A stretch of DNA of 8,097 bases, taken from Bacteroidota bacterium. GTDB lineage: Bacteria > Bacteroidota > Bacteroidia > Bacteroidales > Prolixibacteraceae. Below are positions 1 to 8,097 of the stretch, in pieces. The notes beneath the pieces were generated by a model. It ran no database searches, was not told the DNA's origin, and was given only the letters and a program-made list of their open reading frames with translations. Both the position numbers and the translations under genes were made by a program. Location of the stretch: assembly GCA_030691295.1 (NCBI GenBank), contig JAUYEQ010000068.1, positions 1 through 8,097 on the forward strand, written 5' to 3'. How positions within the stretch are numbered: the first letter of the stretch is position 1; the number at the start of each line of letters is the position of its first letter.

Positions 1-2
1 AG

Positions 3-455
3 GATAAAATAATTGAAAACCGTGATAAGCTTGAAGAACACCTGGTTCATGCACATGTTGAAGCCAAAAAAGCCTGGGATCTGGGAGCCACCGATGCCGA
101 AATGAAAGATATCCTTCAGGGAATCCGTCATGCACAATGGCGCTGGGATTTTGCTGCTGCCAGTCATGGCGCCTCGTTCCACGCACCAATTGAAATTGGC
201 CGGATTATTTCGACCGGAATTGCCATTGTCGGCGAAACACGCGTTAAACTGGTGCGATTGCTTGCCAGTAAAGGGTTTAATCAGGAGGTGCCTTATCCCG
301 ATATTTCCACCAAAGCCAAAGCACAGGAATTTATAGGACTTGATATGAAAAAGTTGAGGGAAGAGAAACAAACTTTCAAGCAAAACCTGTTGCCAAAATG
401 GATTGAAGCCGCCGAAAAACGCGAAGCAAGCTGGGGCAAAAAGGTAGAATTATAA
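3..455 (+). CDS. nrfA: Ammonia-forming cytochrome c nitrite reductase, C-terminal part (5' end outside window)
   Basis: This open frame enters from the left edge and supplies the last 150 residues of a pentahaem nitrite reductase that reduces nitrite to ammonium in the periplasm. The family signature is clear: a helix reading HAHVEAKKAWDLGAT, then RHAQWRWDFAAASHG followed by FHAPIE. In NrfA proteins this C-terminal helical region forms the dimer interface, and a His of the SHG..FH segment is a distal haem ligand. The five haem-binding motifs and the signal peptide lie upstream of the window and cannot be checked. The C-terminus ends in a charged Lys/Glu-rich helix, as is usual. There is no frame break before the TAA. 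The next gene starts 5 nt later on the same strand, so the two are probably cotranscribed. The family call is firm; completeness is unknown. Confidence 0.93.
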   Translation, partial: DKIIENRDKLEEHLVHAHVEAKKAWDLGATDAEMKDILQGIRHAQWRWDFAAASHGASFHAPIEIGRIISTGIAIVGETRVKLVRLLASKGFNQEVPYPDISTKAKAQEFIGLDMKKLREEKQTFKQNLLPKWIEAAEKREASWGKKVEL

Positions 456-460
456 TTGAT

Positions 461-1687
461 ATGAAAAAATCAATCATTATCGCAATATTCTGCCTTTTTG
501 TGGGCAGTCAGGTAAAGGCACAGTTCAGCCTTTCCGGCGAATTCAGGCCACGCACCGAATACAGCCACGGATATTCAACGCTTGCTGCGGAAGACCAGAA
601 AGCATCGGTTTTTACATCGCAGCGCACCCGACTGAATTTCGATTACAAAATGGATTTGCTGAAAGTCGGTCTGGTATTGCAGGATGTCCGCGTGTGGGGA
701 AGCCAGCCGCAGCAAGTTGCAAATCAGGATTTTGCAGCCTCCATTCATCAGGCATGGGCCGAAATAAATTTCACTCCTGAAATCAGCCTAAAGGCCGGGC
801 GGCAGGAACTTGCATATGATGACAGCCGAATATTTGGACATGGAGGATGGAACCAGCAAGGCCGTTCGCACGATTTGGCCTTGTTTAAATACACAAAAAA
901 AATAAATGTTCATTTGGGGATTGCCCATCATGAAAACACCAACCGGAAAGACAATTTATACGAGGGGCCCGATGCCTACAAAGATTTGCAGTTTTTGTGG
1001 ATTAACCAGAAAACTGCCGGACTGAGCTGGAGTTTGTTGTTTCTGAACAACGGGAGACCGGTTACGGAAGGAACTGAACAAACATCAAAATACAGTCAGA
1101 CTTTTGGCACGCATCTGGAAGTTCCGATGGACAAACTGGCTTTTTCGGGCAATTTGTATTTTCAAACCGGAGAAGATGGCGCACGCAAATCGCTGAATGC
1201 ATACAATTTAATGGCTGAAGCAACCTACAAATCGTCTGAAAAAACGCAATGGCAACTTGGTTACGAAATACTTTCAGGCACTGATTATGACATAGAAGAA
1301 AAGAATGCATCATTTACCCCGCTATACGGAACCAACCACAAATTCAACGGGTTTATGGATTATTTCTATGTAGGCAATCACCTCAGCAGCGTTGGATTGG
1401 CCGATGCGTACGTCAAATTCGTAACCAGTAAAAACAAAACGGCCTTCAACGCCGATCTTCATTTCTTTGCCAGTACTGCCAGGATTTCAGAAACTGCCGG
1501 CAATTATCTGGGAACCGAAATTGATTTGAGCTTGACACAAACAATCAATCCGGCAGCAAAAATAACCTTTGGTTATTCACAAATGTTTGGCAGCGAAAGT
1601 CTGGAGATTCTGAAAGGCGGATCAAGAGGGACAACCAACAATTGGGCGTACATCATGATTGCAGTTACTCCGAAGTTTATACCGTAA
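461..1687 (+). CDS. Outer-membrane beta-barrel protein, alginate-export (AlgE-like) family
   Basis: A 408-residue protein with a clear Sec signal peptide: Lys-Lys start, hydrophobic residues 4-15, and a probable cut after VKA at residue 20. The mature part begins FSLSGEFRPRTEYSHGY, the RPRTE opening seen in Bacteroidota members of the alginate-export porin family. The rest is a run of short alternating hydrophobic/polar strands with Gly/Asn-rich turns and many aromatics, as expected of a barrel, for example AGRQELAYDD near residues 112-121. It ends in a short strand, AYIMIAVTPKF. At about 388 mature residues it is shorter than Pseudomonas AlgE. The real substrate is unknown; the alginate name comes from the family only. 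The start lies 5 nt after the nrfA stop with no Shine-Dalgarno sequence, which suggests cotranscription and a possible role in passing nitrite or another small anion. That role is inference. Confidence 0.8.
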   Translation: MKKSIIIAIFCLFVGSQVKAQFSLSGEFRPRTEYSHGYSTLAAEDQKASVFTSQRTRLNFDYKMDLLKVGLVLQDVRVWGSQPQQVANQDFAASIHQAWAEINFTPEISLKAGRQELAYDDSRIFGHGGWNQQGRSHDLALFKYTKKINVHLGIAHHENTNRKDNLYEGPDAYKDLQFLWINQKTAGLSWSLLFLNNGRPVTEGTEQTSKYSQTFGTHLEVPMDKLAFSGNLYFQTGEDGARKSLNAYNLMAEATYKSSEKTQWQLGYEILSGTDYDIEEKNASFTPLYGTNHKFNGFMDYFYVGNHLSSVGLADAYVKFVTSKNKTAFNADLHFFASTARISETAGNYLGTEIDLSLTQTINPAAKITFGYSQMFGSESLEILKGGSRGTTNNWAYIMIAVTPKFIP

Positions 1688-1689
1688 AG

Positions 1690-3248
<1,559 letters not shown>

Positions 3249-3254
3249 TTCAAG

Positions 3255-3280
3255 TATTTACAATTGTTTTATTTACAATT
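3255..3280. repeat. Two 11-bp direct repeats in the cytidylyltransferase-synthase gap
   Basis: TATTTACAATT occurs at 3255-3265 and again at 3270-3280, a 15-bp period. It continues into a related TTTACGATTT at 3280-3289. The repeats fill most of the AT-rich half of the 82-nt gap just upstream of the synthase start. Short ATTTAC(A/G)ATTT repeats of this kind are common between Bacteroidota genes, so this may be neutral. Regulation of the synthase is possible but unsupported. Confidence 0.5.
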
Positions 3281-3330
3281 TACGATTTGGTGTTTTGCAA
3301 ACACGTCGACTTCCATGTTAACGGTGCGTC

Positions 3331-4083
3331 TTATTTTTGATTTTTTTCAATCTCCTTTTTCATGACATCCAGCGCTTCCGGATGGTTGTCGAGCCATTTG
3401 ACGATTTCACGAATGGCAAAATTAGGGTTTTCCTTGCTGATTGCAGCAAATATTTTTTGCTGAATTTCGAAATCTTCCGGAGTATCCAGCGTCATCCGAA
3501 TATCGGTGCGCATAAAAACGATGGGATCAGCCGGAATAAACCGGACATTGAACAGCGTTGGATTACCGTAAATGAAATTAGTTACATGCTCGCGGTACAA
3601 CTTTTCGGAGGTCAATCGCTGAGCTTTTTCGAGTGCATCGAAACTTACGGCTTCGGCCCAAAACCCAAAGTGGGTGAGAATGGAAGGTTTATCGCCCGCC
3701 AGTTGAAAACCAAGGTAATCTGCATCCGACTGGCTGAATTCGTTGATTAATATTTTCATTCCGGCCAAATCCAGGAACGGATTATCGGCACAAACCCGTA
3801 TGATTTTGCTGAATCCAAACTGTTGAGCTGCCTGAATAAAACGGTCGAGCACATCGTTTTCCGAACCTCTGAAAACCGGCACATGGTGCTTTTCAGCCAA
3901 TGCGCAAAGTCGGTCGTCCAATGGATTTACAGTAGTAGCCAGCACCACCGGAACGCTGGTTTTCCTGACTTTTTCGAGCAATAAATCCAAAATAGTCTGC
4001 TCCTGAAAAAACGGCTGGATTACTTTCTCCGGCATTCGGGTGGAGCCGGTTCGTGCTTGTATGATGATTCCTAATTCAGGCAT
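3331..4083 (-). CDS. SpsF-type cytidylyltransferase, probable CMP-nonulosonate synthetase
   Basis: A 250-residue nucleotidyltransferase of the SpsF family (COG1861), a relative of CMP-sialic acid synthetases. The N-terminal nucleotide-binding loop IIQARTGSTRMPEK (7-20) is diagnostic. Further family motifs are FRGSENDVLDRF (71-82), RVCADNPFLD (96-105, metal-binding Asp region), YREHVTNFIY (163-172) and RTDIRMTLDTPEDFE (192-206). It would use CTP to activate the free acid released by the neighbouring phosphatase. The frame is open upstream to an ATG at 4140, but I start at the ATG at 4081-4083. SpsF proteins begin directly with this motif. The 19 upstream codons show no family resemblance and contain an exact TAnnTTTG promoter box. 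It is the first gene of the minus-strand trio. A role in glycosyl transfer, as sometimes annotated for SpsF, is less likely than nucleotide activation. Confidence 0.85.
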   Translation of the reverse strand: MPELGIIIQARTGSTRMPEKVIQPFFQEQTILDLLLEKVRKTSVPVVLATTVNPLDDRLCALAEKHHVPVFRGSENDVLDRFIQAAQQFGFSKIIRVCADNPFLDLAGMKILINEFSQSDADYLGFQLAGDKPSILTHFGFWAEAVSFDALEKAQRLTSEKLYREHVTNFIYGNPTLFNVRFIPADPIVFMRTDIRMTLDTPEDFEIQQKIFAAISKENPNFAIREIVKWLDNHPEALDVMKKEIEKNQK

Positions 4084-4108
4084 GATTAATTTTTGATTCG
4101 AATGAGGA

Positions 4109-4137
4109 CAAAAATACAGAAATATTGCCTTGTCTAA
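4109..4137 (-). promoter_or_regulatory. Bacteroidota-type promoter for the nonulosonate gene set
   Basis: On the minus strand, TATTTTTG (4116 down to 4109) matches the Bacteroidota -7 consensus TAnnTTTG exactly. A weak -33 candidate, TTAG, lies 17 nt upstream (4137-4134). Transcription would start near 4102 and give a leader of about 19 nt before the ATG at 4083. This placement argues against the longer start at 4140, which would put the promoter inside the coding sequence. It is predicted from sequence only. Confidence 0.5.
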
Positions 4138-4139
4138 CA

Positions 4140-4153
4140 TTGCCCTAGGGCAA
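4140..4153. promoter_or_regulatory. Perfect 14-bp palindrome, possible operator
   Basis: TTGCCCTAGGGCAA reads identically on both strands with no spacer; the bases flanking it do not pair. Its centre is about 44 nt upstream of the predicted minus-strand start near 4102, a position typical of an activator that touches RNA polymerase. It lies about 113 nt upstream of the plus-strand nitrilase ATG. No T-run follows on either strand, so it is not a terminator. The binding protein is unknown. Confidence 0.35.
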
Positions 4154-4266
4154 CTGTCAAACCAACATTTTAAGCTGAAGTTGTGAAATTGAAATCCTTC
4201 TTACCTCGTTAGAACAATTTAAGTTGTAACTTGCAAAAACATCAGTCAAAACATATTATACTGCAC

Positions 4267-5226
4267 ATGGACAAGATTAGAATTTCGACTGCTCAGTTTG
4301 AGAACAAAAGTGGTGACAAAGCTTACAACCTGGATGTTATTGAAAAACTATCCCAAAAGGCATCCGCTGAAGATTCGCAAGTAATTGCTTTTCATGAATG
4401 CTCAATTACCGGCTATACTTTTGCAAGGCGTCTTTCGAAAAAACAGATGCTCGATTTGGCAGAATTTATTCCTGAAGGAGAGAGCATTTTGAGGCTCAGG
4501 AAAATAGCAAAAGATTATGATATAGTTGTGCTTGCAGGGCTTTTCGAAAAAGATGAAAATGATAATTTATTCAAAGCGTACGTTTGTGTCGATAAAAATG
4601 GGTTGGTGGCAAAATTCAGGAAACTGCACCCTTTCATAAATCCGCATTTAACAGCAGGCGATAGCTATTGCGTCTTTAATCTTTTAGGATGGAAATGTGG
4701 CATTTTAATCTGTTATGATAATAATATTGTAGAAAATGTCAGGGCGACCAAATTGCTTGGAGCTGATATTATTTTTATGCCTCATGTTACCATGTGTACG
4801 CCATCCACCAGACCCGGTGCGGGTTTTGTTGATCCGAAATTATGGGTGAACCGCGAAATCGACCCAACTTCACTTCGACTGGAGTTTGATGGAATGAAAG
4901 GACGAAAATGGTTGATGAAATGGTTGCCGGCAAGGGCTTATGATAATGCAATCTATGCCATCTTTTCTAATCCAATCGGCATGGACGATGACCAGTTAAA
5001 AAATGGCTGTTCAATGATTATCGATCCTTTTGGTGATGTAATAGCCGAATGCCGTTCGTTCGACGACAGTTTTGTAACTGCAACGATTACTCCGGAGAAA
5101 CTTATACAGGCTGGTGGAACACGATATATTCAGGCAAGAAGACCTGAATTATACAGAGAAATTATTGGTCAGCAACATCAATCTGAACAGAAAGTTGTTT
5201 GGCTCGATCCGGACAAAAACCTTTAG
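4267..5226 (+). CDS. Carbon-nitrogen hydrolase (nitrilase superfamily), substrate unknown
   Basis: A 319-residue amidase-type hydrolase. The catalytic triad is visible: Glu44 in AFHECSITGY, Lys119 in KFRKLHPF and Cys149 in GILICYDNN, followed by ENVRATKLLGADIIFMPH. The C-terminal half keeps PARAYDNAIYAIFSNP (221-236) and IIDPFGDVIAEC (251-262), as in the family. The distance from Cys149 to the RAYDN arginine (Arg223) is 74 residues, longer than the 30-45 usual in the superfamily. This reflects an extra segment of about 175-218 (TRPGAGFVDPKLW through GMKGRKWLMKW). The second glutamate often found just before the PGD-like turn (here TAGD, 129-132) is not evident. I use the ATG at 4267; an in-frame TTG at 4231 would add 12 unremarkable residues. 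There is no signal peptide, so it is probably cytoplasmic. It stands alone on its strand, and a role in glycan synthesis cannot be inferred. Confidence 0.85.
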   Translation: MDKIRISTAQFENKSGDKAYNLDVIEKLSQKASAEDSQVIAFHECSITGYTFARRLSKKQMLDLAEFIPEGESILRLRKIAKDYDIVVLAGLFEKDENDNLFKAYVCVDKNGLVAKFRKLHPFINPHLTAGDSYCVFNLLGWKCGILICYDNNIVENVRATKLLGADIIFMPHVTMCTPSTRPGAGFVDPKLWVNREIDPTSLRLEFDGMKGRKWLMKWLPARAYDNAIYAIFSNPIGMDDDQLKNGCSMIIDPFGDVIAECRSFDDSFVTATITPEKLIQAGGTRYIQARRPELYREIIGQQHQSEQKVVWLDPDKNL

Positions 5227-5229
5227 GAA

Positions 5230-6711
5230 CTAACGAATTCTAAGGTATTTCAATAGTTTATCTGCAATCTTGGTCAGATCGTCTGAAATATTGAACCAAT
5301 AGCATAATCCGATAAATACTATTCCAATGGCCAAACAGCGAATGAACAAGTCTATAATATAATGATCGAATACCGGGATAATTTTGCCGATAGCAAAAGC
5401 CATAACTCCGATTGCCAGACATTTGAGGTGGGTGATCCGAAACGGAAACAGTTTCATGTTCCAGTTGAGGTAGAAAACACGCATGGCCGATGCAAGCGCC
5501 ATTGAGAACAAAGAGGCAAGTGCAGCGCCATTCATTCCCCAAAGCGGAATCAGTATCAGGTAAAAGATAACCACCAAAACTACCAATACACCTTGCGAGT
5601 AAGTCTGAATCTTGTATTTGTGCGAAGTGCTGATAATCTGAACACTTACCCCGGTGGAGGCGACAATCAGGTTCGACAACGAAATCAGGATAATTACCCA
5701 TTCGCCACCACTGTATTCAGGAGGCAAAATTTTGAAAATATTGTGAAGGTTGGTGACCATCAGGATAAAAAGCAGCAAACCGGCAAAAAGTTGGTTGATG
5801 CTGCTTTTGTAATAAATATCGTCGATCGTTGCCAGATCGTTGTTTTTCCATGCATCGGCAATAATGGTGGATGAAATTTTCCCGAGCGCCCGGTTTGGAA
5901 TCAGGATAATGGAGCCAAAGAAAAAGCTGATGGAATAAACCCCCGTCATCGAAAGATTGTAATATTCGTTCAGTAGAATTTTGTCGATGCTGGTCAGGGC
6001 AACAGAACTCAGACCACCGATAATTCCATACAAAGCAAGGCTGATCATTTCCTTCCGGAGTGGGGGCTGAATAAATTGAAGGTTTGGTTTCAGGTTAAAT
6101 TGTTTACGGTAAACAAGCAAACCAGCCAGATAAACGGCCGGAAAACTAAGAATGACAACGTAGCCAAAAACGTACTGAGAGAAGTCTATCCAGTGAAAGA
6201 AATAGGCGATCAGTAAAAAAAGGTTTCCTATGCGGTAAAGCAAATCGCTTAAAAATGTGCCGGTGGTGGCATCGAAAAGCATTTTGTTGTAAGTATCCAG
6301 AATCAGGAAAAACATCCGGAAGAAAATAAGCGGAACAAGATACCAGATGTACTGCACCAAAAGTGGCGACTTCTCAATATTGCTCTCAACAATGCCCGGT
6401 TTCAGAATAAAAAAACTGACGAGCGCAACGGTAAAACCAACCATTCCGACCACAACCGCAAGAAATACAAAACCATTGTTATTTTTATCCTTGTCTCTGA
6501 AATAAGAAAATAACCGCGCTGTAACGTTGGTAAATCCGAGTGTCGAAAACTGGGCATAAAGTGCCGAAACCGCTACCAGCACACTGATGAGGCCGATTTG
6601 ATCCTGCGACATTAGTTTGGGCATAATCGGTGCTGTGGTGAAAAATCCAACTACAACGCCCAGGTACGAGTAAGCGGAACCCCTGATTGTTTGCCTTTTA
6701 ATTACGCCCAT
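5230..6711 (-). CDS. Wzx-like polysaccharide flippase (MATE/MVF-type, about 14 TM)
   Basis: A 493-residue integral inner-membrane protein with roughly 14 hydrophobic segments (about 12-30, 40-58, 80-102, 118-138, 158-172, 180-200, 222-240, 255-272, 307-322, 337-360, 370-390, 394-413, 430-448, 453-473). That is the length and topology of Wzx/RfbX lipid-linked oligosaccharide flippases. The N-terminus GVIKRQTIRGSAYSYLG, and SIDKILLNEYYNLSMTGVYS at the start of the second half (241-260), are typical of the family. It should move undecaprenyl-linked glycan units across the inner membrane for O-antigen, capsule or another surface polymer. No glycosyltransferase or Wzy polymerase lies beside it here, so its cargo is unknown. 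The nearby CMP-sugar genes make a nonulosonate-containing glycan plausible. The stop is 3 nt from the convergent nitrilase stop, and the gene is divergent from the YfhO-type gene. Confidence 0.88.
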   Translation of the reverse strand: MGVIKRQTIRGSAYSYLGVVVGFFTTAPIMPKLMSQDQIGLISVLVAVSALYAQFSTLGFTNVTARLFSYFRDKDKNNNGFVFLAVVVGMVGFTVALVSFFILKPGIVESNIEKSPLLVQYIWYLVPLIFFRMFFLILDTYNKMLFDATTGTFLSDLLYRIGNLFLLIAYFFHWIDFSQYVFGYVVILSFPAVYLAGLLVYRKQFNLKPNLQFIQPPLRKEMISLALYGIIGGLSSVALTSIDKILLNEYYNLSMTGVYSISFFFGSIILIPNRALGKISSTIIADAWKNNDLATIDDIYYKSSINQLFAGLLLFILMVTNLHNIFKILPPEYSGGEWVIILISLSNLIVASTGVSVQIISTSHKYKIQTYSQGVLVVLVVIFYLILIPLWGMNGAALASLFSMALASAMRVFYLNWNMKLFPFRITHLKCLAIGVMAFAIGKIIPVFDHYIIDLFIRCLAIGIVFIGLCYWFNISDDLTKIADKLLKYLRIR

Positions 6712-6739
6712 TTATTTTAGTAATTGACTTAAAAAGGTT

Positions 6740-6747
6740 TATTTTTG
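6740..6747 (+). promoter_or_regulatory. Promoter -7 element for the YfhO-type gene
   Basis: TATTTTTG matches the Bacteroidota -7 consensus TAnnTTTG exactly and is the same octamer as the one before the cytidylyltransferase gene. Only a weak -33 match is present about 20 nt upstream (TTTTAG, 6715-6720). The predicted start near 6754 leaves a leader of about 38 nt before the ATG at 6792. Confidence 0.45.
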
Positions 6748-6754
6748 CTTCGCA

Positions 6755-6762
6755 CGAAAATA
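6755..6762 (-). promoter_or_regulatory. Candidate promoter -7 element for the flippase gene
   Basis: On the minus strand this reads TATTTTCG, one mismatch from TAnnTTTG. It would start transcription near 6748, about 37 nt before the flippase ATG at 6711. The -33 region is only a T-rich stretch (6783-6787). It lies 7 nt from the opposing plus-strand -7 element, so the two promoters would overlap. The evidence is weak. Confidence 0.3.
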
Positions 6763-6791
6763 CGAATTAATAATATACTCCTGAAAATAAT

Positions 6792-8097
6792 ATGAATACA
6801 AAAAACCTTCTTCACAAATCAGGGCCGGTTATTCTGGCTGTTGTTCTTTTTCTGGTGATCAGCGTAATTTATTTTTCACCTGTTTTGGAAGGAAAGAAGC
6901 TGCAAAGCTCTGACGGAACGCAGTTTAAAGGAATGGCCAAAGAAATTGTGGATTATCGCGATGCAACCGGAGAAGAAGCGCTTTGGTCGAACAACATGTT
7001 CTCCGGAATGCCGGCTTACCTGACTTCAACCTTGTATCCGGGCGAGTTGTTTGCAAAAGTGCAGCGGACCATCACTGCCATTTCGCAACCGGTAATGATC
7101 CTTACCTTCAGTTTTCTGTTTTTCTTCATACTGTGCATTTTGCTCGACATTGGCGTTTGGACAGCTTTTGCAGCCAGTTTGGCTTATGGTTTTATGACTT
7201 TCACTTTTGTGGTGATGGTGACCGGCCATTTGACGAAAGCACACGCACTTACTTATATGTCGCTCATTGTTGCCGGAATTTTATTCGCTTTCAGGAAAAA
7301 TAAAATTGGCGGAAGCCTGATTGCTGCCCTGGGCCTGACGTGGATGTTAAGCGCCAACCACTTGCAAATGACTTATTATGTGGCGATTTTGGTTCTGATA
7401 CTTGGAGTAACTTATCTGATATTCGCTATCAAGGAAAAAACCTTACCCGATTTTGCAAAAACGGCTGTACTCTTAATTATTGCAGCGATTATTGCTGTGG
7501 GCGCCAACTATTCACGCCTTTCAACGACCTACGAATACGGCAAATTTTCAATGCGCAGCCAATCGGAATTAAGCCTGAACGACGAGAACAAAACCAGCGG
7601 ACTCGATCAGAATTACATCCTTGATTACAGCTACGATTTGGGAGAAGCTTTGACAGCTTTCATTCCGCGTTTCAAAGGTGGTGGCATGAGCGAATCGTTG
7701 AGCACAAGTTCAGAAACTTACAAATTTCTGGCTGAATCGCAGGGTGCAGGACCGGCAAAGAAAATGGTTGAAGGCGGAATGCCGATGTACTGGGGAAGTC
7801 AGCCCATTTCGGGAGCACCCTTCTATTTCGGCGCAGTATTGTGTTTCTTGTTTGTGCTTGGTTTGTTTGTGGTAAAAGGCAAAGACAAATGGTGGCTACT
7901 GTCGGTTTTCGTAATCTCGTTGCTTTTATCGCTGGGTAAAAATTTCTCGATATTGACCAATCTCATGCTCGACTATTTCCCCGGATACAACAAATTCAGG
8001 GATGTTAAAAATATCATCGTCATTCAGCAATTTGCCATGGCTTTGCTCGGAGTACTTGCCATTAAAGAAATATATCAACGCAAAATAAGCGATGCCG
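6792..8097 (+). CDS. YfhO-family multi-pass membrane protein, N-terminal part (3' end outside window)
   Basis: The first 435 codons of a gene that stays open to the right edge. It opens with a TM segment at residues 11-30, then an external loop, LQSSDGTQFKGMAKEI (37-52) with SNNMFSGMPAYLTS (66-79). This is the characteristic opening of Bacteroidota YfhO-type proteins of roughly 800 residues. The fold is related to GT-C glycosyltransferases, in which an Asp in this first loop (here Asp41) is the usual catalytic candidate. Further TM segments lie at about 100-118, 122-143, 152-166, 173-186, 194-212, 223-238, 344-361 and 367-382. A large hydrophilic loop spans 240-340. In Bacillus, YfhO is linked to glycosylation of lipoteichoic acid; the substrate in Bacteroidota is not established. 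The ATG is chosen because the TM1 signature follows directly and the frame upstream lacks family sequence. Confidence 0.85.
   Translation, partial: MNTKNLLHKSGPVILAVVLFLVISVIYFSPVLEGKKLQSSDGTQFKGMAKEIVDYRDATGEEALWSNNMFSGMPAYLTSTLYPGELFAKVQRTITAISQPVMILTFSFLFFFILCILLDIGVWTAFAASLAYGFMTFTFVVMVTGHLTKAHALTYMSLIVAGILFAFRKNKIGGSLIAALGLTWMLSANHLQMTYYVAILVLILGVTYLIFAIKEKTLPDFAKTAVLLIIAAIIAVGANYSRLSTTYEYGKFSMRSQSELSLNDENKTSGLDQNYILDYSYDLGEALTAFIPRFKGGGMSESLSTSSETYKFLAESQGAGPAKKMVEGGMPMYWGSQPISGAPFYFGAVLCFLFVLGLFVVKGKDKWWLLSVFVISLLLSLGKNFSILTNLMLDYFPGYNKFRDVKNIIVIQQFAMALLGVLAIKEIYQRKISDA

Noticed and set aside
3290..3304. Hairpin GTGTTT-TGC-AAACAC as a terminator after the cytidylyltransferase gene
   Set aside because: The stem is only 6 bp and AT-rich, and on the minus strand no T-run follows; the downstream synthase is probably read in the same transcript.
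3337..3750. A 137-codon plus-strand frame
   Set aside because: It is antisense to the cytidylyltransferase, whose motifs are unambiguous; the antisense translation resembles no family.
4231..4266. TTG-initiated 12-residue extension of the nitrilase
   Set aside because: The ATG at 4267 is followed directly by the family N-terminus; the added residues show no conserved pattern and TTG is a rare start.
4154..4266. A promoter for the nitrilase gene
   Set aside because: TAAGTTGT (4220-4227) and TAACTTGC (4227-4234) each miss TAnnTTTG at two positions and no convincing -33 element pairs with them.
5258..5701. A 147-codon minus-strand frame
   Set aside because: It lies inside the flippase gene in another frame; the flippase frame has the hydrophobic pattern and this one does not.
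6983..7303. A plus-strand frame of 106 codons and a minus-strand frame at 7026-7244
   Set aside because: Both lie wholly inside the YfhO-type gene, whose own frame gives clear TM segments and family motifs; their translations are His/Cys-rich and unlike real proteins.
7340..7624. A 94-codon plus-strand frame
   Set aside because: It is an out-of-frame shadow inside the YfhO-type gene with no recognisable domain.

Overview
The window looks like part of a Bacteroidota chromosome, probably a Bacteroidales/Marinilabiliales-type organism. The support is threefold: protein families typical of that phylum (a YfhO-type giant membrane protein, an alginate-export-type porin behind nrfA, a NANS-like nonulosonate synthase), no Shine-Dalgarno sequences before the starts, and two exact TAnnTTTG -7 promoter elements of the Bacteroidota sigma-A type. 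The species assignment is inference.

Layout. (1) Positions 1-1687, plus strand: the last 150 codons of a cytochrome c nitrite reductase (nrfA), then after 5 nt a complete outer-membrane beta-barrel of the alginate-export family. (2) Positions 1690-4083, minus strand: a three-gene set read as SpsF-type cytidylyltransferase, NANS-like nonulosonate (sialic acid/Kdn) synthase, and KdsC-fold HAD phosphatase. The last two overlap by 4 nt. (3) Positions 4267-5226, plus strand: a lone carbon-nitrogen hydrolase with an enlarged loop; its substrate is unknown. (4) Positions 5230-6711, minus strand: a Wzx-like polysaccharide flippase with about 14 TM segments. (5) Positions 6792 to the right edge, plus strand: the first 435 codons of a YfhO-family membrane protein, divergent from the flippase. 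No RNA gene, CRISPR array, insertion sequence or origin was seen.

How the genes may work together. The minus-strand trio reads as a complete phosphate-dependent route to a CMP-activated nine-carbon acid: hexose-6-phosphate + PEP to nonulosonate-9-phosphate, then dephosphorylation, then CMP activation. The synthase resembles animal NANS, which uses 6-phosphorylated sugars, more than classical bacterial NeuB. The phosphatase carries the Glu/Arg/Lys set that marks Kdn-9-phosphate phosphatase (BT1713 of Bacteroides thetaiotaomicron) as opposed to Kdo-8-phosphate phosphatase. No UDP-GlcNAc epimerase (NeuC type) is visible. I therefore favour Kdn or a Kdn-like sugar as the product. The nearby flippase and YfhO-type protein are consistent with export into a surface glycan, but that link is by proximity only.

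The most noteworthy items are the Kdn-type assignment of the trio, altered motifs in the synthase core, a perfect 14-bp palindrome just upstream of the cytidylyltransferase promoter, and back-to-back overlapping promoters between the flippase and the YfhO gene. I see well-known families in an informative arrangement, not a clearly new system.
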